Shown: positions 1 to 7,976 of the stretch, piece after piece
How positions within the stretch are numbered: position 1 is the first letter of the stretch
Layout of the letters: each line of letters begins with the position of its first letter
Assembly (NCBI RefSeq): GCF_900142575.1
Contig: NZ_FRBI01000005.1
Location: forward strand, 62,001-126,000
From: Actinacidiphila paucisporea
GTDB taxonomy: Bacteria > Actinomycetota > Actinomycetes > Streptomycetales > Streptomycetaceae
Reading direction: 5' to 3'
DNA: 64,000 bases
The notes under the pieces: model-generated
Database searches by the model: none
The model's input: only the letters and a program-made list of their open reading frames with translations
What the model was told of the DNA's origin: nothing
Translations under genes and position numbers: made by a program

Positions 1-430
1 TTCCCGAACTGCCGCTCGACGCGGGGAGTTCGCCCGCCTCGACCTTCGTCAGATTCGCCTCGGCCGCGGTCAGCGAGGCCTCGTCCTGCTGGAGCGTCTC
101 CTTCGCGTCCGTGGCGTCGACCTTGGCCAGCACCTGGCCCTTCTTGACCTTGTCACCCGGCTTGACGTCCACCTGAGTGAGCGTGCCGCCGGTGGTGAAG
201 TTCAGTCCCGCGTCGCTGGGCGAGGCGAGCGAACCCGAGCCGGACACCGTGGCGAGGACCGTGCCCTTGGTGACGGTCGCCACCCGCGCGGTGCCGCTGC
301 CGGTGGACTTGCTGCCGTCGTCGTGCACGGCGGCGTACGCGCCGCCGATGCCCGCGAGGACGACCACTCCGAGCACCGAGTTGATCAGGGCGGCCCTGTG
401 CCGCCGTGGGAGCACCTTCATGGCCCGCAT
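1..430 (-). CDS. Efflux/secretion periplasmic adaptor (HlyD/MFP family), N-terminal part, truncated by window edge
   Basis: The reading frame starts at ATG 430 (an in-frame ATG at 421 is an alternative) and runs off the left edge with no stop, so only about 143 residues are visible. A basic N-terminus (MRAMKVLPRRHR) precedes one hydrophobic segment at about residues 13-34, then a biotinyl-lipoyl-like beta region with the phrase TLTQVDVKPGDKVKKGQVLA, and the start of a coiled-coil hairpin (TLQQDEASLTAAEANLTKVE). This is the standard layout of a membrane-fusion adaptor working with an ABC transporter, whose ATPase and permease would lie to the left of the window. It is divergent from the cysteine-repeat lipoprotein at 724. 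Family assignment is secure; the substrate is unknown. Confidence 0.85.
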   Translation of the reverse strand, partial: MRAMKVLPRRHRAALINSVLGVVVLAGIGGAYAAVHDDGSKSTGSGTARVATVTKGTVLATVSGSGSLASPSDAGLNFTTGGTLTQVDVKPGDKVKKGQVLAKVDATDAKETLQQDEASLTAAEANLTKVEAGELPASSGSSG

Positions 431-680
431 CCTGGCCGCCCACTCCTTTGAAGCCCTGGGAGGAAACTGGGAGTTCCCTGGGAGCGCGAAGCGCTTTTTT
501 ACGGACCCAGGCCGCATTCCGGGCACGGCCGTGACCGGTTCGGTCACCGACGGGCGATGTGTTCCCCGGGAACTCACAGGCGGCCCCCGGGCGGCGCCTA
601 CCTCCGTGGGGTTCAGTCATGGGCTGCCGCCCTGTGTTGGCCCTCGTCATCCCCGCGCGCACGCGCAGGGCGGCCCACCG

Positions 681-707
681 CTTTCGCCTTTCGCCTTTCG
701 CCTTCGC
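681..707 (+). repeat. 7-bp tandem repeat next to the ribosome-binding site
   Basis: CTTTCGC occurs three times in direct succession (681-687, 688-694, 695-701), followed by a shortened CTTCGC. The array ends four bases before the AGGAG ribosome site (711-715) of the lipoprotein gene starting at 724. Slippage here would change the distance between upstream promoter elements and the ribosome site. Confidence 0.7.
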
Positions 708-723
708 CCGAGGAGACCCGGCC

Positions 724-1350
724 ATGACCTGGACCCCCACCACCGCGCAACGGGCCGGCGCGTCCGTCGCCGTCTTCGCGTCGGCGGCGCTTCTGCTTGC
801 CGCGTGCTCGTCGGGTGCGTCGGGCTCGCCGGCCGCCGACGCGAAGTCGTCCGGCTCGGCGTCGGCCTCCGCGAACGCGTCCGCGTCGGGCTCGATGACG
901 GCGTACCGCGACTGCCTGTCGCAGCACGGCGTGCAGCTGCCCAGCTTCTCGCCCCGCACGGGCGGGACCGGGCGCCCGTCCGGGCGCCCCACCGGGGGCG
1001 GCGGCTTCGGGGGCGGCGGCTTCGGGGGCGGTTTCGGGGGCGCGTCCGCCGATCCCAAGACGCAGGCGGCGATGCAGGCCTGCGAGTCGCTGCGGCCGCA
1101 GTTCTCCGGGCGCGGGGGCGCCGGTGGCGCCGGTGGCGCCGACTCCAGTGCCTACCAGGCCTTCACGAGCTGCCTCAAGGACCACGGGGTCACCCTCCCG
1201 ACGTCCTCCGCGTCCCCGGGCGCCACGAACCGCCCCCGCGGCGGGATGTTCGGCGCCGGCGCCCTCAACACGTCCGACCCGAAGATCGCCAAGGCCTACA
1301 CCACGTGCAAGGCCCTCCTCCCCCAGCGCCCCACCCCTTCCACGACCTGA
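724..1350 (+). CDS. Secreted lipoprotein with duplicated cysteine motif, function unknown
   Basis: 208 residues from ATG 724, preceded by AGGAG at 711-715 (8-nt spacing). A signal peptide ends in the lipobox LLAAC, so Cys28 should be lipidated and the protein anchored outside the membrane. The mature part is a Ser/Ala-rich linker, then two halves each with the pattern C-L-x(3)-HGV-x-LP followed by a second cysteine: Cys64/Cys120 and Cys150/Cys195, separated by Gly-rich stretches. Four cysteines in two equivalent pairs suggest disulfides or metal binding. It is divergent from the efflux adaptor, so a role near that exporter is plausible but unproven. An upstream in-frame extension to 559 exists but lacks a signal peptide. 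Confidence 0.8.
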   Translation: MTWTPTTAQRAGASVAVFASAALLLAACSSGASGSPAADAKSSGSASASANASASGSMTAYRDCLSQHGVQLPSFSPRTGGTGRPSGRPTGGGGFGGGGFGGGFGGASADPKTQAAMQACESLRPQFSGRGGAGGAGGADSSAYQAFTSCLKDHGVTLPTSSASPGATNRPRGGMFGAGALNTSDPKIAKAYTTCKALLPQRPTPSTT

Positions 1351-1410
1351 CCCTCCCCCTCGGCTCGCCACCCTGCCCCTCGCGGTGCGTTGCTTGCCCG
1401 CGGGCCGCGT

Positions 1411-1602
1411 CGTGGCGTGTCGCTCCGTTCTCCCCCGGAGCTTCGCGTGGGGTACCCCCACGCACCCCTGAAAACGCGTGCCCTCCTGCGTAGAGGCCGA
1501 GCCCTTGGCAGGGGCTAACGCTGGGCGTAGGAGGACGCAGGCCCCAAAGGGGCGCGTGGGGGTACCCCCAGGCGAAGCCCTGGGGGAGAACTGCGCGCCC
1601 GC
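1411..1602. repeat. Inverted pair of a dispersed Streptomyces-type intergenic repeat
   Basis: Two copies of a GC-rich palindromic element face each other in the 386-bp gap between the lipoprotein and the LCP gene. The right copy (about 1549-1602) has a GGGGTACCCC core followed by GCGAAGC, CTGGGGGAGAA and CTGCGCGC. The left copy (about 1411-1470) is the same series on the opposite strand. The stretch between them also pairs (CCCTCCTGCGTAG near 1480-1492 against GCGTAGGAGGACGCAGG near 1526-1542). Related copies occur at 9337-9386 and 9517-9571. No gene was seen in 1351-1736. Confidence 0.75.
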
Positions 1603-1736
1603 CGAAAAGGCGGGAAAGAAAGCCACGCACCGCAAGGGGCAATCACCTGGGGGCCGCGGAACCACGACGGCGGCCGCGGCCAAGCGACGCGCCGCGAGGG
1701 GCAGGGTCACCCCCAAAGGCAGCCCGCAGGGCGGGC

Positions 1737-3224
1737 TCAGCCGTAGCTGAGCTTCGAGCAGGGGTCCGCGTCGGCGCTCCGCGCCTGCTTGCCGAGGTCC
1801 GTCGTGGACGGCTTCGGCGTCGTGGACGCCGACGTACCCGACTTCGCGGCGGCAGCCGCGAAATCCGTGCCGAGCACGACGTTCACGCCGGTCGTGTCGA
1901 GCGGCACCAGCTGCGCCCCGGGGAAGAGCTTCGCGACGGTGTCCGCCTGCGCCTTCGCGCCGGCGCCGGAGCCGTACTCGATGCGGGTGACCGTGTGGTC
2001 CTTGGTCTTGGCGTTCGTGGAGTTCATGACGGTGAAGCCGTCGGCCTTGAGCAGGTCGGCCGCCTTGCCGGCGAGGCCCACGGTGTAGGTGCCGTTGTAG
2101 ACGGAGACCATGATCCCGGTGCCGTCGACCGTGGCGCTGGGGGTCGGGGTGGGGGTGGTCTTGCCGGAGGCGTTGACGCCTTCGAGGGTGCGGTCGGCGC
2201 GCAGTTCGGCGAAGAGGTCGTCCACGGCGGGGTGGACGAGGTCTATGCGGGAGCCGGAGTATTTCCAGGGCGCGGTGATGAACTGGATGTTCTTCAGGTC
2301 GATGCCCTTGAGCGACAGCCCGAAGGACATCAGTTTCGCGGCGCTGCCGAGGCCGGGGTCGACGGTGAGCGACTTGGTGGCCGCGTTGGCCAGCGGCAGC
2401 AGCGTCGTCGGGTTCATGCCCTGGCCCTTGACCTTGCTGATCAGGGCGGACAGGAAGGCCTGCTGCCGCAGCATGCGGCCGACGTCGGAGTTGTCGCCGA
2501 CTCCGTGCCTGACCCGGACGTAGTCGAGGGCCTGCTGGCCCTGGAGGTTCTGCATCCCGGCCTTGAGGACGACCTTGCCCTTGTGGCCGAGGTTGGGGTT
2601 CATGTCGCCCTGGTAGATGTCGTTCGGGACGCAGACCTCGACGCCGTGGACGGCGGAGGTCATGGAGGCGAATCCGGCGAAGTCGACCACCATCGTGTGG
2701 TCGATCCGCAGCCCCGACAGCTTCTCGACGGTGTTCTGGGTGCAGGCCGGGTTGCCCTTGGCCGTGTCCCCCATGGAGAAGGCGGAGTTGAACATCGCGG
2801 CGGGCTGGTCCTTCGACCACGTGCCGTCGGGCAGCAGGCAGGGGGGTATGTCGACCAGCGAGTCGCGGGGTATGGATATGCCCACCGCGTGTTTGTGGTC
2901 GGGGTAGACGTGCAGGAGGATCGTGGTGTCCGAGCGGCCCACGGGGCCGGACTTGGCCCCGCCGAGCTTGGCGTTCGCGCCGGCGCGGGTGTCGGAGCCG
3001 ATGAGCAGGACGTTGACGGCCTTGTGGCCGTTGGCGTCGGCCTGGGCGGCCGCGGGGCGGTTCTTGCTCAGGCCCGCGGAGTCGAAGGTCGCGATGTTGG
3101 CGTTCAGCTTGAGGTAGATCGCTCCCGCACCAGCGACGAGCAGCACCGCGCACGACACGACAACCGCGATGATCCAGCGTTTGCGGCTGTGCTTACGTTC
3201 CGGCTTGCGCCCACGAACGCCCAT
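1737..3224 (-). CDS. LytR-CpsA-Psr (LCP) family cell-wall glycopolymer transferase with LytR_C domain
   Basis: 495 residues from ATG 3224. GAAGG lies 9 nt upstream, which favours this start over the in-frame ATG at 3257. A basic cytoplasmic tail (RKPERKHSRKR) precedes one transmembrane helix (about 17-36), then the LCP catalytic domain with LLIGSDTR, IPRDS and the Arg-rich DYVRVRHGVGDNSDVGRMLRQQ region. A Pro/Thr linker leads to a C-terminal LytR_C domain (about 375-460). LCP enzymes move undecaprenyl-linked anionic glycopolymers onto peptidoglycan outside the membrane. The C-terminus is Ser/Thr-rich. Family assignment is firm; the transferred polymer is not known. Confidence 0.92.
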   Translation of the reverse strand: MGVRGRKPERKHSRKRWIIAVVVSCAVLLVAGAGAIYLKLNANIATFDSAGLSKNRPAAAQADANGHKAVNVLLIGSDTRAGANAKLGGAKSGPVGRSDTTILLHVYPDHKHAVGISIPRDSLVDIPPCLLPDGTWSKDQPAAMFNSAFSMGDTAKGNPACTQNTVEKLSGLRIDHTMVVDFAGFASMTSAVHGVEVCVPNDIYQGDMNPNLGHKGKVVLKAGMQNLQGQQALDYVRVRHGVGDNSDVGRMLRQQAFLSALISKVKGQGMNPTTLLPLANAATKSLTVDPGLGSAAKLMSFGLSLKGIDLKNIQFITAPWKYSGSRIDLVHPAVDDLFAELRADRTLEGVNASGKTTPTPTPSATVDGTGIMVSVYNGTYTVGLAGKAADLLKADGFTVMNSTNAKTKDHTVTRIEYGSGAGAKAQADTVAKLFPGAQLVPLDTTGVNVVLGTDFAAAAAKSGTSASTTPKPSTTDLGKQARSADADPCSKLSYG

Positions 3225-3470
3225 TCCCTTACACCTTCGGTCCGGTGGCACCCGCACGGATCACGACGAAGCCCCAACGTTTATCAGCTCACCCGGTGTT
3301 GCCGTATGACGCCGGTCACATGGGCGCCCGGGGAGGACGACTGTCCAGCGAGACACTGTACGGCGTCAACATTTGGGTGACGTAAAGGCAGCGTGGAGTG
3401 ACGGGTTCCGGTCCGCGGGGGCAGGCTCGGATCCCCGGGGAGACGGGCTCAGGTCCTTGAGGGGGCGGGC

Positions 3471-3983
3471 TCAGGCCCGCAGCGCCTCGTCGAGGGTGGG
3501 GGCCGGGAGGAAGACCGCGTCGAGGCCGGTCATGACCAGCAGTTTGCGGGTCGGCGGGTGGGCGCACGCCATCGCGGTCCTGCCGCCGCGGTCGAGTACC
3601 CGGCGGCGGGCGCGTACGAGCAGCGCCAGGCCGAAGCAGTCGATGAATTCCAGCGGCCCGAGGTCGAAGACCACCAGCAGCGGCAGTGGCCACAGGGCGG
3701 CCGCGTCGAGGTGGGGGTGGACGTCCTGCGCGCTGCCCAGGTCGATCTCGCCGGACAGCTCCACGACGGTGGTCTGCCGGACGCGGTAGGTGCGGGCGTA
3801 GGGCGTCGGGGCCGGGAGGATGTCGCCGAGCGGGCAGCCGAACGGCGGCCGGCCCTCGCGGTTCCCGGCGGCGCGGTCGCCGTTGACCCCCTCGTGCACC
3901 CGTGCCCCCCATCCCCCTGGCGTGACCTGCGTAACCGTAGCGGTGACGCGGTGCCGCCGGGGAGGGCGACGGGGGGAAACCAT
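3471..3983 (-). CDS. STAS-domain protein (anti-sigma factor antagonist-like) with altered phospho-site
   Basis: 170 residues from ATG 3983 (GTG 3995 is also in frame; neither has a strong ribosome site). A poorly conserved N-terminal 60 residues precedes a STAS domain at about 65-165 (VVELSGEIDLGSAQDV, then LVVFDLGPLEFIDCFGLALLV). In SpoIIAA/RsbV-type antagonists the motif after the second strand is D-S-S-G or D-C-S-G, and the second serine is phosphorylated by the partner kinase. Here it is D115-C-F-G, so the acceptor is phenylalanine. It lies beside HATPase genes of the RsbW-like class, the usual STAS partners. Confidence 0.82.
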   Translation of the reverse strand: MVSPRRPPRRHRVTATVTQVTPGGWGARVHEGVNGDRAAGNREGRPPFGCPLGDILPAPTPYARTYRVRQTTVVELSGEIDLGSAQDVHPHLDAAALWPLPLLVVFDLGPLEFIDCFGLALLVRARRRVLDRGGRTAMACAHPPTRKLLVMTGLDAVFLPAPTLDEALRA

Positions 3984-4032
3984 GCCGATATTCACCCGGA
4001 GGGGTGAAGATCTGCCAAAAACGACCTAAAGG

Positions 4033-4899
4033 TCACAACTCCCGCTGGAATGTGTTCAGCCAGTCCAGCGAGTCGGCCGGGCTCAGCGCGAGCCGTCCCA
4101 GCGCGGTCATGGCCTTGTCGTATTCGACGACCTCGTCGTGCTTGTCGATGTAGAGCGCACCGGTCAGCTGCTCCAGATACACCAGGTCGGGCAGGTCGGA
4201 CTCGGGGAAGCTGAGCAGCGTGAAGGCGCCGCCGCCGGCCGCGTGGCCTCCGGTGGCGAAGGGCAGGACGCGGACGTCCACGTTGGGCGCCTCGGCGGCC
4301 TCCAGCACGTGCTGGATCTGGTCGCGCATCACCTGCCGGGTGCCGAAGGGGCGGCGCAGCGCGCCCTCGTCCATCACGGCGACGAAGTGGGGTGCCCGCT
4401 CCGATACGAGGAGCTTCTGCCGTTCCAGGCGTAGGCCGACTCGTCTTTCCACCCAGGAGTCGGCTCCTTCGGGGTGACCGAGCCGGATCACCTGCCTTAT
4501 GTAGTCCTCGGTCTGCAGCAGGCCGTGCACGAACTGCACCTCGAAGGTGCGGATGAGGGCCGCCGACTCCTCCAGACCGACGTAGGTCTGGAACCAGGTG
4601 GGCATCACCTCGCCGTATCCGTGCCACCATCCGGCCGCGTTGGCCTCTCTCACGAGTCCGAGCATGGCGAGCCGTTCACCCTCCTCGGTGACGCCGTACA
4701 GCGTCAGCAGATCGGCGACATCCCGCTCCTTGAAGCTGACTCTTCCCAGCTCCATGCGGCTGATCTTCGACTCCGACGCCCGGATGGAATACCCGGCGTC
4801 CTCCCGGCTGATCCCCCGCGACTCACGCAGCCGCCGCAGCTGCGCTCCGAGCAGCATTCGTCGCACGATGGACCCGCCTCCCGGCTGCCCTGCGCTCAT
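4033..4899 (-). CDS. XRE-family regulator with DUF5753 (WhiJ-like), first trio
   Basis: 288 residues. An N-terminal helix-turn-helix (about 16-70: LGAQLRRLRESRGISREDAGYSIRASESKISRMELG) is followed by DUF5753 (about 95-280), recognised by WWHGY, the TFEVQFVHGLLQTEDYIR region and PFATGGHAAGGGAFTLLSFPE. In Streptomyces such proteins (WhiJ class) act with small DUF397 proteins and AbaA-like HATPases to control development and antibiotic production. It is divergent from the HATPase gene at 5080 across a region carrying three ACGTGCA copies, and a DUF397 gene lies just beyond. Self-regulation through that motif is inferred. Confidence 0.9.
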   Translation of the reverse strand: MSAGQPGGGSIVRRMLLGAQLRRLRESRGISREDAGYSIRASESKISRMELGRVSFKERDVADLLTLYGVTEEGERLAMLGLVREANAAGWWHGYGEVMPTWFQTYVGLEESAALIRTFEVQFVHGLLQTEDYIRQVIRLGHPEGADSWVERRVGLRLERQKLLVSERAPHFVAVMDEGALRRPFGTRQVMRDQIQHVLEAAEAPNVDVRVLPFATGGHAAGGGAFTLLSFPESDLPDLVYLEQLTGALYIDKHDEVVEYDKAMTALGRLALSPADSLDWLNTFQREL

Positions 4900-4978
4900 A
4901 GGTCACGCTCCGCCCTTGGTTCATCAGCAGTCTGCCACTAATGGCTTGCGCGCAGTACCCGTCCGGTCACTCTGGATC

Positions 4979-5062
4979 GTCACGTGCATCAATTCCTTGC
5001 AGATGCACGTGCAGACGCTCTTGCATCCCCCGGGTGGAATCCCTGAGCATGGGAACGTGCAG
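4979..5062. promoter_or_regulatory. Putative WhiJ-like operator: three ACGTGCA copies
   Basis: The 180-bp divergent promoter region between the XRE and HATPase genes carries ACGTGCA at 4982-4988, 5007-5013 (inside ATGCACGTGCA) and 5055-5061. Three more copies lie upstream of the DUF397 gene of the same module (5891-5921). A shared motif in both promoters of one regulatory module is what a common DNA-binding protein, probably the XRE product, would need. Confidence 0.55.
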
Positions 5063-5079
5063 AAACTCCGGGGGCACGC

Positions 5080-5562
5080 ATGAAGGCAGAGGCCGCACCT
5101 GTGCTCGACCCGTTATGGCAAGGCGTGCTCGCACCCGAGCGACTTGCCGCGGGTCACGGCGCCACGTGCGAGTTGCCCGCCGCCCTGGAGTCGGTGCGTG
5201 AGGCACGCCACTTCACACGTACGACCCTTCAGCACTGGGATCTGGCCGCACTGCTCGACTCCATGGAGCTGGTGGCCTCCGAGCTGGTCACCAACGCGCT
5301 GCGCTACGCGGTGCCGGCGGGCACGCCCGGCGCCCCGGTGCGGCTGAGCCTGGTGCGCTGGACCAGCCGGGTGGTCTGCGCCGTCCGCGACCCCAGCGGC
5401 GTGGCGCCGATCACGAAAGACCCTGACTTCGTGGCCGAGACCGGTCGCGGACTGCACCTGGTGGACTCCTTCAGCGAGAACTGGGGATGGCACCCGCTGA
5501 GCGGTACGGGGAAGGTCGTCTGGGCGCTGTTCCTGGTCGCACCGGCCGGCCAGCGCGGGTAG
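5080..5562 (+). CDS. HATPase-domain protein (AbaA/RsbW-like anti-sigma regulatory factor), TTA codon
   Basis: 160 residues from ATG 5080. The GHKL ATP-binding fold is shown by the N box in MELVASELVTNALRYAVPAG (about 65-84), the G1 box region VVCAVRDPSG, and the G2-like ETGRGLHLVDSF. RsbW-type proteins of this size bind ATP and act as anti-sigma factors or kinases of STAS proteins; the Streptomyces AbaA-linked homologues act in developmental modules. Codon 12 (5113-5115) is TTA, the rare leucine codon read by the bldA tRNA, so translation may be development-dependent. It is divergent from the WhiJ-like gene and convergent with the DUF397 gene 20 bp downstream. Confidence 0.88.
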   Translation: MKAEAAPVLDPLWQGVLAPERLAAGHGATCELPAALESVREARHFTRTTLQHWDLAALLDSMELVASELVTNALRYAVPAGTPGAPVRLSLVRWTSRVVCAVRDPSGVAPITKDPDFVAETGRGLHLVDSFSENWGWHPLSGTGKVVWALFLVAPAGQRG

Positions 5563-5582
5563 GGCCGTGACGCGTCAGCGCG

Positions 5583-5834
5583 TCACGGCCCCGGCACCAG
5601 CGGCATCAGATGGTCGAACTCGCCCGCCTTCACACCGATGATCATCGACTCGATCTCCGCCCTGGTGTAAATGAGCGCGGGACCGTCCGGATAGCGCGAA
5701 TTGCGTACGGCCACGTCGCCGTCGGGCAGTGCCGCGAACTCCACACAGGTGCCATTGGCATTGCTGTGTCTGCTCTTCTGCCAGACCACGCCCGCAAGGT
5801 CTTCTGCGGCCATTCCGTTGTGCGTCCGGCGCAT
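5583..5834 (-). CDS. DUF397 protein (BldB-like family), first trio
   Basis: 83 residues from ATG 5834, with GGGGAG 6 nt upstream. The frame is open further upstream but has no comparable ribosome site. The DUF397 core is seen in VVWQKSRHSNANGTCVEFA, VAVRNSRYPDGP and a final IIGVKAGEFDHL. The family includes BldB, a dimeric developmental protein; the trio with an XRE-DUF5753 gene and an HATPase gene recurs across Streptomyces genomes. Its promoter carries three ACGTGCA copies at exact 12-bp spacing. A role as the small partner or antagonist of the neighbouring WhiJ-like protein is inferred from context. Confidence 0.88.
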   Translation of the reverse strand: MRRTHNGMAAEDLAGVVWQKSRHSNANGTCVEFAALPDGDVAVRNSRYPDGPALIYTRAEIESMIIGVKAGEFDHLMPLVPGP

Positions 5835-5888
5835 CAGCCACTCCCCAAAAGTGCCGTGTGGTACAGGAGATGATAACTCGTGGCGCGA

Positions 5889-5922
5889 GCACGTGCATGT
5901 GCACGTGCAAGTGCACGTGCAG
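5889..5922. promoter_or_regulatory. Three ACGTGCA repeats phased at 12 bp upstream of the DUF397 gene
   Basis: ACGTGCA starts at 5891, 5903 and 5915, and most copies sit within the palindrome TGCACGTGCA. The array lies 55-88 bp upstream of the DUF397 start at 5834. The same heptamer occurs three times in the divergent promoter at 4979-5062. The DNA between 5923 and 6067 is otherwise the metG leader, where I see no structured RNA element. Confidence 0.6.
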
Positions 5923-6067
5923 TCACAGCGCGTCATCACGGAGAGCGCTCTGACCTGAATCTGACCGGAATGTGAATGCGACGGCGGTAATCCGGCTACG
6001 GTCCGATACGATTGACGATCCGTAGATGAATTCCTCACTCCGCGCTACGAATTGGGAGCAGCCTGCA

Positions 6068-7798
6068 ATGGCTCGTCACCTCATCACCTCGGCCCTGCCC
6101 TATATCAACGGGATCAAGCACCTGGGCAACATGGTGGGGTCCATGCTCCCTGCGGACGTCTACGCCCGCTATCTGCGGCAGCGCGGGCACGAGGTGCTCT
6201 ACATCTGCGCCACCGACGAACACGGCACCCCGGCGGAACTGGGCGCCAAGGAGGCCGGCCTTCCGGTCGACGTCTTCTGCGCCCGCGCGCACGACGCCCA
6301 AAAGGCGGTCTACGACGGATACGCACTGTCCTTTGACTACTTCGGCCGCAGTTCCTCGGCGCAGAACGTGGACATCACCCAGCGCTTCGCCCGCCGGCTG
6401 AACGAGAACGGCTTCATCGAGGAACGCGCGATCCGCCAGGTCTACTCGCTGGCCGACGAGCGCTTCCTGCCCGACCGCTACATCGTCGGCACCTGCCCGC
6501 ACTGCGGCTACGACAAGGCTCGCGGCGACCAGTGCGAGAACTGCACCCGGGTGCTGGACCCCACCGACCTGATCGAGCCGCGCTCGGCGATCAGCGGCAG
6601 CAGCGCACTGGAGATCAGGGAGACCAAGCACCTGTTCCTCCTCCAGTCCAAGCTGGCCGCCGAGGTGGAGGCCTGGCTCGACGCGAACAGCGACGACTGG
6701 CCGACCCTGGCGTCCTCGATCGCCCGCAAGTGGCTCACGGAGGGCCTGCGCGACCGGGCGATCACCCGCGATCTCGACTGGGGTGTGCCGGTGCCCGCCG
6801 ACACCTGGCCGGAGCTTGCCGCCGAGGGCAAAGTCTTCTACGTCTGGTTCGACGCCCCGATCGAGTACATCGGTTCCACCAAGGAATGGTCCGACGCGGC
6901 CCCGGAAGGCGAATCGCGCGACTGGCAGTCGTGGTGGTACGAAGCCGACGAGACGGTGCGCTACACGCAGTTCATGGGCAAGGACAACGTGCCCTTCCAC
7001 ACCGTGATGTTCCCGGCGACCCAACTGGGCACCAGGGAGCCGTGGAAGAAGGTCGACTTCGTCAAGGCCTTCAACTGGCTGAACTACTACGGGGGGAAGT
7101 TCTCCACCTCCCAGCGCCGCGGCGTCTTCACCGAAGCCGCGCTCGAAGTGCTGCCCGCCGACTACTGGCGCTACTTCCTGATGGCCAATGCGCCCGAGTC
7201 CGACGACACGTCCTTCACCTGGGAGCTGTTCGCGGCCGGGGTCAACAAGGATCTCGCCGACACCCTCGGCAATTTCGTCAACCGGGTGCTGTCCTTCTCC
7301 CGCAAGCGCTTCGGCGACGAGGTGCCGGCCGGTGCGCCGGCCGGCGAGGCGGAGGCCAGGCTCGGCGAGCAGATCGCCGGTCTGCTCGCGGAGTACGAGG
7401 GCCACATGGAGACCCTCCAGTTCCGCAAGGCGGCCCAGTCGCTGCGGGCGCTGTGGAGCGCGGGCAACTCCTACCTGGAGGAAAAGGCCCCCTGGACGCA
7501 GGTCAAGACCGACCAGGACGGCGCCGCCCTGACCCTGCGTACCGCGATGAACCTGATCCACCTCTACGCCGTCGTCTCCGAGCCCTTCATCCCGGCCTCG
7601 GCCGCCGCCATGCGGGCCGCCTTCGCGCTGCCCGAGGACGACGCGCGCTGGGTCACCGCGCACGAGGCCCGCACCCTGGCCTCGGTCCCCGCCGGTACGC
7701 CCTTCACCGTGCCGCCGGTGCTCTTCGCGAAGATCACCGACGACGACCTGGCCGGTTACGTCGAGCGTTTCGGCGGCGACCCGGACGCCGCCGCCTAG
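6068..7798 (+). CDS. metG: Methionyl-tRNA synthetase
   Basis: 576 residues from ATG 6068, with GGGAG about 10 nt upstream; the in-frame ATG at 6026 would add 14 unconserved residues. It charges tRNA-Met with methionine in the cytoplasm. The class I signatures are HLGN (18-21, the HIGH equivalent) and KFSTS (344-348, the KMSKS equivalent). The connective peptide has one zinc knuckle with Cys143, Cys146, Cys156 and Cys159. The C-terminal part is the alpha-helical anticodon-binding domain; there is no C-terminal tRNA-binding (OB-fold) extension. The KFSTS form with a single four-cysteine knuckle resembles the MetRS2 type, which some bacteria carry as an additional, inhibitor-insensitive enzyme. 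Confidence 0.95.
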   Translation: MARHLITSALPYINGIKHLGNMVGSMLPADVYARYLRQRGHEVLYICATDEHGTPAELGAKEAGLPVDVFCARAHDAQKAVYDGYALSFDYFGRSSSAQNVDITQRFARRLNENGFIEERAIRQVYSLADERFLPDRYIVGTCPHCGYDKARGDQCENCTRVLDPTDLIEPRSAISGSSALEIRETKHLFLLQSKLAAEVEAWLDANSDDWPTLASSIARKWLTEGLRDRAITRDLDWGVPVPADTWPELAAEGKVFYVWFDAPIEYIGSTKEWSDAAPEGESRDWQSWWYEADETVRYTQFMGKDNVPFHTVMFPATQLGTREPWKKVDFVKAFNWLNYYGGKFSTSQRRGVFTEAALEVLPADYWRYFLMANAPESDDTSFTWELFAAGVNKDLADTLGNFVNRVLSFSRKRFGDEVPAGAPAGEAEARLGEQIAGLLAEYEGHMETLQFRKAAQSLRALWSAGNSYLEEKAPWTQVKTDQDGAALTLRTAMNLIHLYAVVSEPFIPASAAAMRAAFALPEDDARWVTAHEARTLASVPAGTPFTVPPVLFAKITDDDLAGYVERFGGDPDAAA

Positions 7799-7976
7799 GG
7801 TCGGGCGCCGCCGCGCGCCCGTGTGCCGCCGAGTCACCGAGCGGCACCGGGCGCAGCGGCCCCTCCTCCGGCAGCCGCGACCGCCGGGCTCCCGTACCGG
7901 GGTTGCACGCGGCGACCAGCGCCGCGGCCAGCCCGAACACCGCGCCCCTGCGGCCTATCGGTATCTGACCGCTCAT
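7734..7976 (-). CDS. Small predicted lipoprotein coupled to the sigma-factor operon
   Basis: 80 residues from ATG 7976. The start overlaps the stop of the upstream membrane-protein gene as ATGA, so translational coupling is likely. It begins [26 protein letters not shown]: a short basic n-region, a hydrophobic stretch and a lipobox-like LVAAC with the cysteine near residue 24. The remainder is Arg-rich and unlike any family I recognise, and its last 65 bp are antisense to the 3' end of metG. The lipobox and the overlap support a real gene; the basic tail argues that only the first part may be conserved. Confidence 0.45.
   Translation of the reverse strand: MSGQIPIGRRGAVFGLAAALVAACNPGTGARRSRLPEEGPLRPVPLGDSAAHGRAAAPDPRRRRPGRRRNARRNRPGRRR

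Noticed and set aside
613-3153. 846-residue open frame on the minus strand across the lipoprotein and LCP genes
   Set aside because: It is Arg/Pro/His-rich, crosses intergenic repeats and covers two well-supported genes in other frames; a high-GC shadow.
5891-5921. CACGTG as a eukaryote-like E-box
   Set aside because: No bHLH proteins exist in bacteria; the motif is better explained as the target of the local XRE protein.
5941-6067. T-box or other riboswitch in the metG leader
   Set aside because: The leader is about 120 bp and has no T-box sequence or specifier-loop structure I can recognise.
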